Assembly: GCF_001202025.1 (NCBI RefSeq)
Contig: NZ_LGHS01000070.1
Coordinates: forward strand, 144,288 to 208,287
Length of the DNA stretch: 64,000 nt
Direction: 5' to 3'
Source of the DNA: Pseudorhodobacter aquimaris
GTDB lineage: Bacteria > Pseudomonadota > Alphaproteobacteria > Rhodobacterales > Rhodobacteraceae
Shown here: one piece after another, positions 18,979-28,415 of the stretch
How positions within the stretch are numbered: position 1 is the stretch's first letter
Layout: each line of letters opens with the position of its first letter
Notes under the pieces: model-generated
Told to the model about the DNA's origin: nothing
Databases searched by the model: none
The model's input: the letters and a program-made list of their open reading frames with translations, nothing else
Position numbers and translations under genes: made by a program

Positions 18979-20506
18979 TCTTTGCGCGCTGCTGGCGGGT
19001 CCGGTTCTGGCCGCGCCCGATGGTGCGATGATCTATGCCGATCAATGCGCCTCTTGCCATGCCGATACCCGTCTGGGCGGCACCGGCCCGGCCTTGATCC
19101 CCGAAAGCCTTGGCCGCCTGAAGGGGGCCGCACTTGAGGCGGTGATCGATCAGGGCCGCGCCATGACCCAGATGCCCAGCTTTCACACCACGCTTTCGGC
19201 GGCAGATATTGCGGCCGTTGCGGAATATATCTCGGCACCCTTGGCCACGCCGCCGGTTTGGGGCGCGGATGAGATCATGCAAAGCCGCGATTTGATGTCG
19301 GATTATACCCCCGCCACAGCGCCGGTCTTTACCGCCGACCCGATGAATATCACGCTGGTCGTGGAAACTGGCGACAGCCATATCTCGGTGCTGGACGGCG
19401 ATACATTCGAGGTTCTTGACCGGTTTGAAACCCCCTATGCCGTGCATGGCGGGCCAAAGTTCAGCCCCGACGGGCGCTTTGTCTTTGTGATGTCGCGCGA
19501 TGGCTGGGTGCAGAAATATGACATCTGGTCGTTGCAAGAGGTGGGCCGCATCCGCGCCGGTATTAACAGCCGCAATATCGCGATGAGCCATGATGGCAAA
19601 TGGCTGGCGGTGGCCAGCTACCTTCCCAAGACGCTGACCATCCTGTCGACCGATGATCTTTCCGTGGCTAAGGTCATGGAGGTCAAAGGACGCGACGGCA
19701 CGCCAAGCCGCGTTTCCGCCGTCTATCAGGCGCCACAGCGGGCATCCTTTGTGCTGGCGCTAAAGGATGTCCCCGAGATCTGGGAGGTGACGACCGACCC
19801 CGATGGCGGCCCGTTCCATGACGGCTTTGTCCATAGCCATGAGACAGGCATGAAAGAATCGCTGGGTGCGGAGCAAGGCCTGTTCGCACGCCGCCGGATT
19901 GATGTCTCGGCCCCCTTGGATGATTTCTTTTTCGATCCCGATTACCGCCATTTGATCGGTGCCAACCGGGGTGCCGATTCCGGTGTCGTGGTCAATCTGG
20001 ATGTCGGCCGAGAGGTCGCAACCCTGCCGTTACCGGGCATGCCGCATCTGGGGTCCGGGATCACTTGGATGCGGGGGGATCATCGCGTCATGGCCTCACC
20101 GCATTTGCAAGAGGGGCGGATTTCTATCATCGATATGACGGATTGGTCGCTGATCAAGGTGATTGAAACTTCTGGCCCCGGTTTTTTCCTGCGCAGTCAC
20201 TCAGGCACGCCTTATATCTGGGCGGGGGTGTTTACCGGCCCGAATAAGGGTCAGATGCACCTGATTGACAAGCAAAGCCTTGAGGTGGTCAAAGTGTTGA
20301 TACCAGAGCCGGGCCTGACCGTGGCCCATACCGAGTTTACCAAGGATGGCAGCCATGCGCTGGTCTCTATTTGGGAAGATGATGGTGCGGTAATCGTGTT
20401 TGACGCGGCAACACAGACGGAAATCAAGCGCCTTCCGATGCGCAAACCTTCGGGGAAATACAATGTCTGGAACAAAATCTCATTCGAAGACGGAACCAGC
20501 CACTGA
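18953..20506 (+). CDS. nirN: NirN, cytochrome c/d1-type heme d1 maturation protein
   Basis: NirN is a NirS paralogue that introduces the acrylate double bond into dihydro-heme d1 and passes the cofactor on. The 517-residue precursor has a signal peptide (1-20), a short cytochrome c domain with CASCH (C32, C35, H36), and a d1-type propeller from about residue 115. NirS-like blocks are [21 protein letters not shown] and the C-terminal [13 protein letters not shown]. It is shorter than NirS, mainly in the cytochrome c part. GAGGC precedes the ATG inside the end of nirJ. Confidence 0.94.
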   Translation: MIRHIVSTSLCALLAGPVLAAPDGAMIYADQCASCHADTRLGGTGPALIPESLGRLKGAALEAVIDQGRAMTQMPSFHTTLSAADIAAVAEYISAPLATPPVWGADEIMQSRDLMSDYTPATAPVFTADPMNITLVVETGDSHISVLDGDTFEVLDRFETPYAVHGGPKFSPDGRFVFVMSRDGWVQKYDIWSLQEVGRIRAGINSRNIAMSHDGKWLAVASYLPKTLTILSTDDLSVAKVMEVKGRDGTPSRVSAVYQAPQRASFVLALKDVPEIWEVTTDPDGGPFHDGFVHSHETGMKESLGAEQGLFARRRIDVSAPLDDFFFDPDYRHLIGANRGADSGVVVNLDVGREVATLPLPGMPHLGSGITWMRGDHRVMASPHLQEGRISIIDMTDWSLIKVIETSGPGFFLRSHSGTPYIWAGVFTGPNKGQMHLIDKQSLEVVKVLIPEPGLTVAHTEFTKDGSHALVSIWEDDGAVIVFDAATQTEIKRLPMRKPSGKYNVWNKISFEDGTSH

Positions 20507-20729
20507 GAACCTGTGGAAGCTGGGGCTGATTTTGTGGCCCTTTGCGACCTCGGCGGTTGCGATCAATCTGTTCATGGTGGGGCTGATCGGGACGTGGCTA
20601 GGCCTGCCCGCGCTTTCGCCCTATAATGCAATGTGGGCGTCATTGCCCTTGGGACTGCCTGCGACATGGGCGGTCGCGCGCTGGGTGCGCGGCTTGATCC
20701 GAGAGGCCGAGGGCCGCAAGCAGGCCTAA
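20463..20729 (+). CDS. Small membrane protein at the end of the nir operon
   Basis: This 88-residue protein, which I do not recognise, has a polar N-terminus ([16 protein letters not shown]) and two hydrophobic helices (about 20-43 and 50-70), then a basic/acidic tail (RWVRGLIREAEGRKQA). Its ATG lies inside the end of nirN with a 44-nt overlap, preceded by GGGGAAATACA as a possible ribosome site. It is therefore probably co-translated with nirN. A role in heme d1 handling or NirS maturation is only an inference from position. Its stop overlaps the convergent chelatase gene by three bases. Confidence 0.65.
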   Translation: MSGTKSHSKTEPATENLWKLGLILWPFATSAVAINLFMVGLIGTWLGLPALSPYNAMWASLPLGLPATWAVARWVRGLIREAEGRKQA

Positions 20730-21391
20730 GCGGCGGCACGCGCCAGCGCATTGGCAATCAGCCGCGCCACGCCGATATCCTCACCGATCGGGGGCAGCAG
20801 CGGGCCGTCGAATTGCGCCTCGGCCAAGGCTTCGGGCAGGTCGCCGACCACATGCCCCGCGCTGAGCGCAAAGAAGGGTATGCATGTGCCAGCGCCCATT
20901 TCACGCGCCACATCGACCAAAAAGGGGGCCTCTTCGACAAAGGCTGCGGTGATGGGACCGATCCCGCGCGCCTCCAGTTCCCGGGCCATCAGGTAGGTCG
21001 TATCGGATGAGGTTCTCGACACCTTGCTGCCATGTGCCGCAAGTAAGACATCGCCATGATCGGGAAGGGCGGCTGCGATCAGGTCAATTAGGGCCGGATC
21101 TGTGCCAAAAGGAGGGAGCTGTTGCAGGTCTTGCGCATTTGCTGCGGCCAGCCTGCGCGGCAAATTGGTGCGGGTGAACCAACCCTCGGCCATAAAGAAC
21201 GGATAGATCAACGGTGACTGCATAGCGCCCAAGGCCGCTTCCAGCGCGCCGGGCATGGCCAGCGTCGTGCCCCTGATCTGCCATCCGGGCAGCCACATCC
21301 CGACGCGAACCGCCAAGGCCTTCATTGTAGCCTCTTGCGGCACCGGATCAGCCGGAGAGCCGTGGGATACCAGGATCGCCTCATGTGTCAT
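20726..21391 (-). CDS. CbiX/SirB-like sirohydrochlorin chelatase
   Basis: This 221-residue protein is of the CbiX/SirB class II chelatase family. It opens with EAILVSHGSPADPVPQEA and has a second HGS segment, DVLLAAHGSKVSRTSSDT, at about residue 118. These are the paired metal-contacting His loops of a two-domain chelatase. Family members insert Fe2+ or Co2+ into sirohydrochlorin. Next to a complete heme d1 operon that lacks a ferrochelatase, an iron-inserting role that supplies siroheme to NirDLGH is plausible but inferred; cobalt for B12 is the alternative. Confidence 0.8.
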   Translation of the reverse strand: MTHEAILVSHGSPADPVPQEATMKALAVRVGMWLPGWQIRGTTLAMPGALEAALGAMQSPLIYPFFMAEGWFTRTNLPRRLAAANAQDLQQLPPFGTDPALIDLIAAALPDHGDVLLAAHGSKVSRTSSDTTYLMARELEARGIGPITAAFVEEAPFLVDVAREMGAGTCIPFFALSAGHVVGDLPEALAEAQFDGPLLPPIGEDIGVARLIANALARAAA

Positions 21392-21468
21392 AAATCCCGT
21401 CCCCTGTTCGATACGTTACGCTAACGGTTCTGATATAGGACGACCGCAGACCCTGACAAGCGGTGTGA

Positions 21469-21855
21469 TCAGTCTGGTTTTTCTGCGGCGGGGGCCGGTT
21501 TTGCAGGCTGGAAATTTCGCGCCGTTCCCCAGACAGAGATATACATCTCAGCCTTGCCATCGGGGGCAAGATGTTCGGGCGTCAAACCGACCACACGCAC
21601 GCGCAGGTGGTCGCCCCGGCGCAGGGCAGGGGACAATATCTGATCTGCTGTGGCCCGAAGATTGCCCAGATGCGCCATCACCTTGCGGCGTATCAAAAGT
21701 CGTTTCTTGGTGACAACACACCAAACGGTAATCACCCCGTTCTTGTCCAGCCGTAGTTCTGCGGTGTCACCAATGGACAGGCCGCTGTGCTTGATGGGCA
21801 TTTGCAGGTCAAAGACTTTGGTTTTGTGGATGATTGGCTCGAGTAAATCCTGCAC
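21469..21855 (-). CDS. Hypothetical protein
   Basis: This 128-residue soluble protein, which I do not recognise, begins at a GTG (21853-21855) preceded by AGGGGG. The sequence alternates beta-type segments (AELRLDKNGVITVWCVV, DHLRVRVVGLTPEHL, AEMYISVWGTARNF) with a basic stretch KKRLLIRRKV in the middle, and ends in an Ala/Pro-rich tail. There is no signal peptide or membrane helix. It stands alone between a chelatase gene and a convergent-free spacer, with codon use like its neighbours. An alternative start is ATG at codon 19. Confidence 0.6.
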   Translation of the reverse strand: MQDLLEPIIHKTKVFDLQMPIKHSGLSIGDTAELRLDKNGVITVWCVVTKKRLLIRRKVMAHLGNLRATADQILSPALRRGDHLRVRVVGLTPEHLAPDGKAEMYISVWGTARNFQPAKPAPAAEKPD

Positions 21856-21980
21856 GTCACTGCCCCCTTATGGCCGGACCCTTCCTATGGGGGCTGTTGC
21901 GGGCCAGATGCAAGCGCAGTGCGCGGGTTTTTGCCGAATTCCGCGACCGGATGCCGATCCGGACTGCGTAATCTTGAACG

Positions 21981-22002
21981 GGGTGGCCCTTGGTGGCCAC
22001 CC
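21981..22002 (-). terminator. Possible hairpin terminator after the exported protein gene
   Basis: GGGTGGCC-CTTGGT-GGCCACCC forms a perfect 8-bp stem with a 6-nt loop, 16 nt beyond the stop of the minus-strand gene 22019-22552. There is no T tract on the minus strand, so termination by this hairpin alone is uncertain. The surrounding 21856-22018 spacer shows no gene. Confidence 0.35.
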
Positions 22003-22018
22003 GCCGCGGGGTGTGCCC

Positions 22019-22552
22019 CTATCCCAGCAGGGCGCGATAGATCTGGCGCGCGCCGACAACAGAGCCGAGCGCGTTCTGATTACCCGACCTGCGCGCATAT
22101 TGATAGACGGCCTGATAAGTGCCGGGCCCAAACGACCCGTCAATCGTGCTGTTATAAAAGCCTGCCCGCGCAAGCCGCCGCTGGATTTTCACCCGCTCGC
22201 GGTAGGAGTAGTTGTTGAAAACCCGCGCGGCGGCGGTGTCATATAGTCCCGACCCGTACGGCGCGGCATTGCCGATCACCCGACCGGTTTTATGGCGGGG
22301 TATATGGGCCTTGGGAGGTGTGTATTGGGGTTTATGTGGCTGATAGGCCGGCGCTCTATGGGGGTGGCGCTGTGGCGCGGCTTCGGCCTTTGATTTGCGA
22401 TCGTTGTTTATAATGGCGCCAACTACGGCGACGGCGGCGATGCCCATCAGCACATTACGCTCTTTCTTGCCCAAGGCCTGTGCCGGGGCGGCAAGCCCCA
22501 GCGTCAATGACAGCACACAGGCCGTAGCGATTGTTTTGGAATGCAGCAGCAT
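22019..22552 (-). CDS. Exported peptidoglycan-binding domain protein
   Basis: This 177-residue protein has a signal peptide (MLLHSKTIATACVLSLTLGLAAPAQA), a short hydrophobic segment (VLMGIAAVAVVGAII), a low-complexity Pro/His-rich linker, and a C-terminal PG_binding_1-like module (ERVKIQRRLARAGFYNSTIDGSFGPGTYQAVYQYAR). It probably sits in the periplasm against the cell wall. No catalytic domain is present. The longer upstream frame has no signal peptide at its start, so ATG 22552 was chosen. Confidence 0.75.
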   Translation of the reverse strand: MLLHSKTIATACVLSLTLGLAAPAQALGKKERNVLMGIAAVAVVGAIINNDRKSKAEAAPQRHPHRAPAYQPHKPQYTPPKAHIPRHKTGRVIGNAAPYGSGLYDTAAARVFNNYSYRERVKIQRRLARAGFYNSTIDGSFGPGTYQAVYQYARRSGNQNALGSVVGARQIYRALLG

Positions 22553-22627
22553 GATAGTTCCCTTTCTTCGGATACCCGCCAATCGGGGTGATGGGAAAAC
22601 CATGCGCCTTGAGGCCGTGTTAGACAA

Positions 22628-22664
22628 AAACGGCCGGTTGTTAAGTGATAACAACCGGCCGTTT
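22628..22664 (-). terminator. Intrinsic terminator of the aldehyde dehydrogenase gene
   Basis: A perfect 16-bp inverted repeat (22628-22643 with 22649-22664) encloses a 5-nt loop. On the minus strand the stem is followed by TTTTTG. It lies 26 nt beyond the stop at 22690 and is the strongest terminator-like structure in the window. Confidence 0.88.
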
Positions 22665-22689
22665 CCAAAGGTTTCGCTTCAGACCGGCC

Positions 22690-24174
22690 TTAGACGGACA
22701 GGCAGACGTATTTCATTTCCAAGAAGTCTTCCATGCCGTGACGGCTGCCTTCGCGGCCAAGGCCGGATTGCTTGACCCCGCCAAAGGGCGCCACTTCGGT
22801 TGAAATGATACCGGTGTTCACGCCGACGATGCCATATTCCAGACCTTCTTGAACACGCGTAACGCGGCCGATGTTCTGGGCATAGAAATAGGCGGCAAGA
22901 CCAAAGATGGTATCATTGGCGCGCGCGATCACCTCTTCCTCGCTGTCGAATTTGAACAGCGGGGCCATAGGGCCAAAGGTCTCTTCCTGCGCGACCTTCA
23001 TATCCTGGGTGACGCCGGTCACGATGGTCGGCTCAAAGAAGGAGCCGCCGAGCGCATGACGTTTGCCGCCTGTCACGACGCGGCCACCCTTGGCGACGGC
23101 ATCGGCGATATGTTCCTCGACCTTTTCAACCGCGGCCACATTGACCAACGGCCCGAATTCCACCGCATCCGTCAAGCCGTCACCGACGCTGGTCTTGGCC
23201 AAAGCCTCGGCCAGCTTTTGCGTAAAGGCGTCATAGACACCGGCCTGCACATAGATCCGGTTGGCACAAACGCAGGTCTGCCCGTTATTGCGGAATTTCG
23301 ACGCCATCGCCCCCTGAACGGCCGCATCCAGATCGGCGTCATCAAAGACGATGAACGGCGCATTCCCGCCCAGCTCCATCGAGCATTTCATCACCTGATC
23401 GGCGGCCTGTTTCAACAAGATCCGCCCGACTTCGGTGGACCCGGTAAAGGTCAGCTTGCGCACGATCGGGTTTTCACAGAACTCTTTGCCGATGTCCGAG
23501 GACCGCTTGGAGGTGATGACCGAAAAGATCCCCTTGGGCAGGCCCGCGCGGTCGGCCAGCACCGCCAGCGCCAGCGCCGACAAAGGTGTTTCCGCCGCAG
23601 GCCGCGAGACAAAACCACAGCCCGCCGCCAGTGCTGGACCGCATTTGCGTGTGATCATCGCGTTGGGAAAGTTCCACGGCGTGATCGCGCCGACAACCCC
23701 GATGGGCTGTTTCAGGACGGTGATCCGCTTGTCGTGCATATGACCGGGGATGGTTTCACCGTAAACGCGTTTGGCCTCTTCGGCGAACCATTCGATAAAG
23801 GAGGCACCATAAGCCACTTCTCCCTTGGCTTCGGCTAGCGGTTTGCCCATCTCGGCGGTCAGGATCGCGCCCAGATCATCCTGGTTTTCCATCATCAGAT
23901 TGTACCAGGCGCGCAGGATGTTGGTGCGCTCCTTGGCGGGGCGGGCGGCCCATTCCTTCATCGCGTCATTGGCGGCGGCAATCGCACGGGCGGTTTCGGC
24001 ACGGCCAAGGTTCGGGACCGAACAGATGACATCGCCGCGTGCCGGGTTTGTTACCTCAAACGTGCCGCCATCATCGGCATCGACCCATTCGCCGGCGACA
24101 TAGGCCTGCGTGGCCAGCAGGCTGGGATCTTTGAGCATTGCGCGAAGATCGGTTGCAGTGGATGTATTGGACAT
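22690..24174 (-). CDS. gabD: NAD(P)-dependent succinate-semialdehyde dehydrogenase-like ALDH
   Basis: This is a 494-residue aldehyde dehydrogenase. Features are the [19 protein letters not shown] cofactor block, the catalytic Glu in [12 protein letters not shown], and the catalytic Cys in [17 protein letters not shown] near residue 292. The C-terminal block [18 protein letters not shown] is the pattern seen in GabD. It probably oxidises succinate semialdehyde to succinate in GABA/4-aminobutyrate breakdown; glutarate semialdehyde dehydrogenase is an alternative. The ATG at 24174 ([10 protein letters not shown]) was preferred over an upstream frame extension. No gabT is adjacent. Confidence 0.88.
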   Translation of the reverse strand: MSNTSTATDLRAMLKDPSLLATQAYVAGEWVDADDGGTFEVTNPARGDVICSVPNLGRAETARAIAAANDAMKEWAARPAKERTNILRAWYNLMMENQDDLGAILTAEMGKPLAEAKGEVAYGASFIEWFAEEAKRVYGETIPGHMHDKRITVLKQPIGVVGAITPWNFPNAMITRKCGPALAAGCGFVSRPAAETPLSALALAVLADRAGLPKGIFSVITSKRSSDIGKEFCENPIVRKLTFTGSTEVGRILLKQAADQVMKCSMELGGNAPFIVFDDADLDAAVQGAMASKFRNNGQTCVCANRIYVQAGVYDAFTQKLAEALAKTSVGDGLTDAVEFGPLVNVAAVEKVEEHIADAVAKGGRVVTGGKRHALGGSFFEPTIVTGVTQDMKVAQEETFGPMAPLFKFDSEEEVIARANDTIFGLAAYFYAQNIGRVTRVQEGLEYGIVGVNTGIISTEVAPFGGVKQSGLGREGSRHGMEDFLEMKYVCLSV

Positions 24175-24257
24175 AAAAGCCTCCCCTTCAGGTTCGGCAT
24201 ATGCAAACCATGGGCGGGCATGGATGTCTAGTTCTGCGAGCAAAGAAGGGGACAAAA

Positions 24258-25037
24258 ATGGATATGGATCTGGCCTATGCGAATGGGGCCTTTATTGCAG
24301 GTGCCGAGGATTACCCCCCGCGCTGGACGGCCAAAGCGGCAACGTTTCGCGCAGGTTTGGGGGCGCGGGCGCAGGCATTGACTTATGGTTCGGGCGCGCG
24401 GCAACGGTTTGATCTTTTTATCCCCGAGGGGGAGGCCAAAGGCTGTGTTACCTTTATCCATGGCGGTTATTGGATGGCCTTTGACCATTCGATCTGGTCA
24501 CATTTGGCGGCAGGGGTTCTGGCGCGGGGATGGGCCTGTGCGATGCCCTCCTATACGCTGGCACCCGAGGCGCGGCTGACCGCGATGACGGCCGAGATGG
24601 TGCAGGCCTTGGCCGCCATCTCGGCCCATGTGCCCGGCCCGCAGGTTGTGACCGGCCATTCGGCGGGCGGGCATCTGGCGGCGCGGATGGGATGCGCCGA
24701 TCTGGCGGTGCCGGATGTGGTGCGGGTGGTGCCGATATCCCCCTTGGCAGAGCTGGAGCCACTGCGCCATACGGATATGCAGGCGACATTGCGGCTGGAT
24801 GATGCCGAGATTGCCGCCCAAAGCCCCGCGCGGCTGGATTTGCGCCGCAACATGCAGGCTCACGTCTGGGTCGGCGGGCAGGAACGGCCCAGCTTTCTGT
24901 GGCAGGCGCGGCTTTTGTCGGAACATTGGGGCTGCGATTGGACGGTTGCTGCGGGCAGGCACCATTTCGATGTGATCGATGCGCTGGAAGACCCTGCCTC
25001 GCCCTTGGTGGAGGCTTTGGTTGGTGGGCTGGGCTAG
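24258..25037 (+). CDS. Alpha/beta hydrolase, kynurenine formamidase-like
   Basis: This 259-residue alpha/beta hydrolase has the oxyanion-hole motif [13 protein letters not shown] near residue 72, which is characteristic of kynurenine formamidase-like esterases. The nucleophile elbow is GHSAGGH near residue 138, and the catalytic His lies in [11 protein letters not shown] at the C-terminus. The in vivo substrate cannot be read from sequence; no other tryptophan catabolism gene is adjacent. AAGAAGGGGACAAA precedes ATG 24258. Its stop overlaps the convergent RND gene by a few bases. Confidence 0.85.
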   Translation: MDMDLAYANGAFIAGAEDYPPRWTAKAATFRAGLGARAQALTYGSGARQRFDLFIPEGEAKGCVTFIHGGYWMAFDHSIWSHLAAGVLARGWACAMPSYTLAPEARLTAMTAEMVQALAAISAHVPGPQVVTGHSAGGHLAARMGCADLAVPDVVRVVPISPLAELEPLRHTDMQATLRLDDAEIAAQSPARLDLRRNMQAHVWVGGQERPSFLWQARLLSEHWGCDWTVAAGRHHFDVIDALEDPASPLVEALVGGLG

Positions 25038-28000
25038 GGCCTGCCCGCTTGCCGCTTGCCAAGCAGCCAAAACCCGAGCGCATAGGTGGCCAACAAAAGC
25101 GCCACCGTGCCGCCCAAAAACAACCCCAGCACCGCAGATGTGCCCTCAACCCCCAGCGGCACAAGCGGCGCGCCCGTCACCAGAACCCCGCCAAGGGTCA
25201 GTGCGAACCATGCCGCCACCGCAACCAAAGCGCCCCATAGCAACAGGCGCAGATGCGGGGCTGCTCGGGCGCGCAACCCGCGCCGCAATGCCCCGAGCTG
25301 ACGACCGAAATCGGCCTGCACCGCCAGCACCGCCGGCACCAAAAGCAGGACCAGAACCATCCCGAACCCCAGCCCGTAGACCAGCGTGATCACCGTGGGC
25401 CGCAAGAATTCCGCCTGTGAGGAACGTTCATAGAGCAAGGGCGCAAGGCCCATCACGGTGGTCGCCGTCGTCAGGAACACTGGCCGCAACCGGTCCGATA
25501 CCGCGTCGACAATCGCCGGATATAGCCCGCGCTTTTCAGAGTATTCATCAATGGTAGAGACCAGAACAATGGAATCGTTGATGATAATCCCCGTCATCCC
25601 GATCATGCCAACGATGGAAAACATCGACAGCGGCACCCCCCAGAAGTGATGCCCGTAAACCGCCCCGATCAAACCAAAGGGGATCACAACCATCACCACC
25701 ACAGGGCGTGTCCAACTGGCAAAGACCCAGGCCAGCACCATATAAATCCCCAAAAGACACAGCATCAGGCCAAGGACAGCATCGCCCAGAAATGCGCTTT
25801 GTTGTTCGGCCAATCCGCTTTGGCGGGTGGTGACGCCGAATTCCTGTTCCAGCTTGGGCAGGATATCTTCGGTCAGGGCGCGCTGGACCTCGGCGGCGCG
25901 GGCGGGGTCGTCCTCGGCGATATCGCCCGAAACGGTGACGATGCGCAGCCCGTTTTCACGCCGGATTGTGGAGAAACCGGAGCGACGCTCTACGGTGACG
26001 ATATCGCCCAGGGGGACGTAGACGCCGGGGCTGGCGCGCAGCAATGTGCTTTCGAGAAAATCAGCCGTAAGTTCGTCTGCGGGCAGCTCTACCCGGATCG
26101 CGGCCGATCGCGTACCATCGGGAAAGGTTGCGGCCTCTATCCCGTTCAGCCGGTCACGCAAGACGCGCCCCAATCCGGCCGCCTCGAACCCCAGCGCCTG
26201 ACCTTGCGGGGTCAGCGACAGGACCAGCTCTTCCTTGTCATAGGCAAGGCTATCCTCTAACGCGGAAACCTCGGGGAAGGGGGCCATGGCGGTTTTCAAG
26301 GCTTCGGCGGCGGCTTTCAGCACCTCGGATGAGGCCCCCGAAATATCCACCGACAGGGCATCGCCACCGGGGCCAAAACGTGCGCCGCGAAAACTTAGCT
26401 CTTCCAGCAGGGGATGGGGGCGGACCTCATCTTGCAGGTCGGCCAGAAAGCTTGAGGTGGCATAGGGGCGGTCATCAGGGTCGATGATTTCAATCGAGAT
26501 CCCGCCCAGCAAATCCGCATCCTTGGTATCGGCACTGGACAGGCCGCGCCCCGCACCGCCGCCGACCTCGGCCATGACGAAACTTGCCGGATTGGTGCCG
26601 TATTCAGCCGTATAGCGCGCGGTGACGGCATCTGTGGCACGTTGCAATTCGCGCATCATCGCCAGCGTATCCTCGCGCGTGGCGCCGGGCAGCATGGCGA
26701 AATTGCCAGAGATAGAGGATTGCTCGGGCGAATTGAAGAACCGGAATTTCAGATCCCCGCTGATGAAAAGTGCTGCCTGCGTGGCAAGCAGCAGCAGGGC
26801 AAGGGCAATCGCCGCCATCCGGGCGCGGATTACCAAAGCCACCAGCGGGCGCACGGCCACGCGGATCAGCCATTGCAGGCCCTTGTTCATCTGGCGTGAG
26901 GGCCAGTCATACCACGCCTCTTCCTTGGCGGCGCGCAGGGCATGGGCCATATGGTTGGGCAGGATCACAAAACATTCCACAAGGCTTGCCATCAGCACCG
27001 CGATCACGGTCACCGGAATATCCGCGACAAGGGAGCCAAAGCGCCCGCTGATGACCATAAGACCGGCAAAAGCGATCACCGTGGTCAGGGTCGAGGCAAC
27101 AACCGGCATCGACATGCGCGCAGCGGCGTTCTCGGCGGCCTCGGTCGCGGGTTCGCCCAAATGGCGCGCGCGAAAATCGGCGTGTTCGCCCACCACAATC
27201 GCATCATCGACGATGATCCCCAAGGTGATGATCAGCGCAAACAGCGAGATCATGTTCAACGTCAGGCCAAAGCCATACATCAAGGCCACCGCCGCCAGCA
27301 GCGAAACAGGTATCCCCGCCGCCACCCAAAGCGCCGTGCGGGCATTGAGGAACAAAAACAACAGCCCCACCACCAAGGCCAGCCCAAGGGCGGCGTTATC
27401 AAGCAGCAGCTCTAACCGGCTGGCGATATATTCGGCCCTTTCGCGCACCAGTTCAACCTTGGTTTCGGGCGGCAAGAGCGGGGTCATCTGGTCAATGACG
27501 GCCTGCACCTCGGCCTGCATACGGATGGCGTCGCCGGTGTCGTTGCGGTCCACGCGCAGGGTCATGGCGGGGTTCGGCCCGACAAAAGTGGCGCGCCCCC
27601 GATCGGCGGCGCTGTCGCGGACATCGGCCAGATCGCCAATCGTCAGCGAGGTGCCATCCGGCTCTTGCCGCAGCACAATCGCGCGGATATGATCGGCGGT
27701 GCGCGCCTCTTGGCCCGTGCGCACCCGCGATGCCCCGCCGCCCACATCCCCCGCCGGGGCGGATTGCACTTCGGCGGCAATGGCGGTTGCGATCTCGGCC
27801 ATGGTGATGTCATGGACAATCAGACTGGCCGAGGTGACCTCTACCATAATCTCGGGGTCGGCGAGGCCACGAATGGTGGTGCGGGTGATGCCGCGATCAA
27901 ACAGACGCGTCACCAGCTCATCCGCGAAACGGCCAAGCTGGTCCACCGCAACAGGGCCGGTAAGGACCACATCCGTCACCCGGTCCCGCCATGCGCCGCG

Positions 28001-28411
28001 CCGGACCACCGGATCATCGGCATCGGCGGGCAGGGTGTTTACGGTATCAATCGCGGTTTGCGTATCATCGGCGGCTTTTTGCAAATCCATGCCGGGCTCA
28101 AACTCCAGCGTGATGCGCGCGCTGCCCTCTGATGACAGCGAAGTCACATCCGTCACCCCGTCAACCGTCAGCAGCACAGGTTCAAGCAGTTGCACAATCG
28201 CGCGGTCCACATCCTCGGCGCCGGCCCCGTCCCATGTGGTTGTGATGCTGATCTCCGAGATGATGACATCGGGAAAGAACTGTGCGCGGATGCGGCTGGC
28301 GGCGGCAAGCCCGGCCACGACCATCACTGCAAGCACCAAATTGGCCAGCGTGCCGTGGCGGGTGAAGTAAGAGAGGGCCCCCTTGGCGTGGCGTGTCGAG
28401 CTGCGCGCCAT
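25034..28411 (-). CDS. RND-family efflux permease
   Basis: This inner-membrane RND transporter of 1125 residues has about 12 membrane helices in two repeats and two large periplasmic loops. The proton-relay pair lies in LGIIVDDAIVVGEH of helix 4. The second repeat has GMIGMTGIIINDSIVLVSTID. Its start (MARSSTRHAKGALSYFTRHG) lies 4 nt after the adaptor gene. With the membrane-fusion protein it should form a proton-driven tripartite exporter. No outer-membrane channel gene is adjacent, so the pump may borrow a TolC-like protein. The substrate is unknown. Confidence 0.92.
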   Translation of the reverse strand: MARSSTRHAKGALSYFTRHGTLANLVLAVMVVAGLAAASRIRAQFFPDVIISEISITTTWDGAGAEDVDRAIVQLLEPVLLTVDGVTDVTSLSSEGSARITLEFEPGMDLQKAADDTQTAIDTVNTLPADADDPVVRRGAWRDRVTDVVLTGPVAVDQLGRFADELVTRLFDRGITRTTIRGLADPEIMVEVTSASLIVHDITMAEIATAIAAEVQSAPAGDVGGGASRVRTGQEARTADHIRAIVLRQEPDGTSLTIGDLADVRDSAADRGRATFVGPNPAMTLRVDRNDTGDAIRMQAEVQAVIDQMTPLLPPETKVELVRERAEYIASRLELLLDNAALGLALVVGLLFLFLNARTALWVAAGIPVSLLAAVALMYGFGLTLNMISLFALIITLGIIVDDAIVVGEHADFRARHLGEPATEAAENAAARMSMPVVASTLTTVIAFAGLMVISGRFGSLVADIPVTVIAVLMASLVECFVILPNHMAHALRAAKEEAWYDWPSRQMNKGLQWLIRVAVRPLVALVIRARMAAIALALLLLATQAALFISGDLKFRFFNSPEQSSISGNFAMLPGATREDTLAMMRELQRATDAVTARYTAEYGTNPASFVMAEVGGGAGRGLSSADTKDADLLGGISIEIIDPDDRPYATSSFLADLQDEVRPHPLLEELSFRGARFGPGGDALSVDISGASSEVLKAAAEALKTAMAPFPEVSALEDSLAYDKEELVLSLTPQGQALGFEAAGLGRVLRDRLNGIEAATFPDGTRSAAIRVELPADELTADFLESTLLRASPGVYVPLGDIVTVERRSGFSTIRRENGLRIVTVSGDIAEDDPARAAEVQRALTEDILPKLEQEFGVTTRQSGLAEQQSAFLGDAVLGLMLCLLGIYMVLAWVFASWTRPVVVMVVIPFGLIGAVYGHHFWGVPLSMFSIVGMIGMTGIIINDSIVLVSTIDEYSEKRGLYPAIVDAVSDRLRPVFLTTATTVMGLAPLLYERSSQAEFLRPTVITLVYGLGFGMVLVLLLVPAVLAVQADFGRQLGALRRGLRARAAPHLRLLLWGALVAVAAWFALTLGGVLVTGAPLVPLGVEGTSAVLGLFLGGTVALLLATYALGFWLLGKRQAGRP

Positions 28412-28415
28412 TGCC

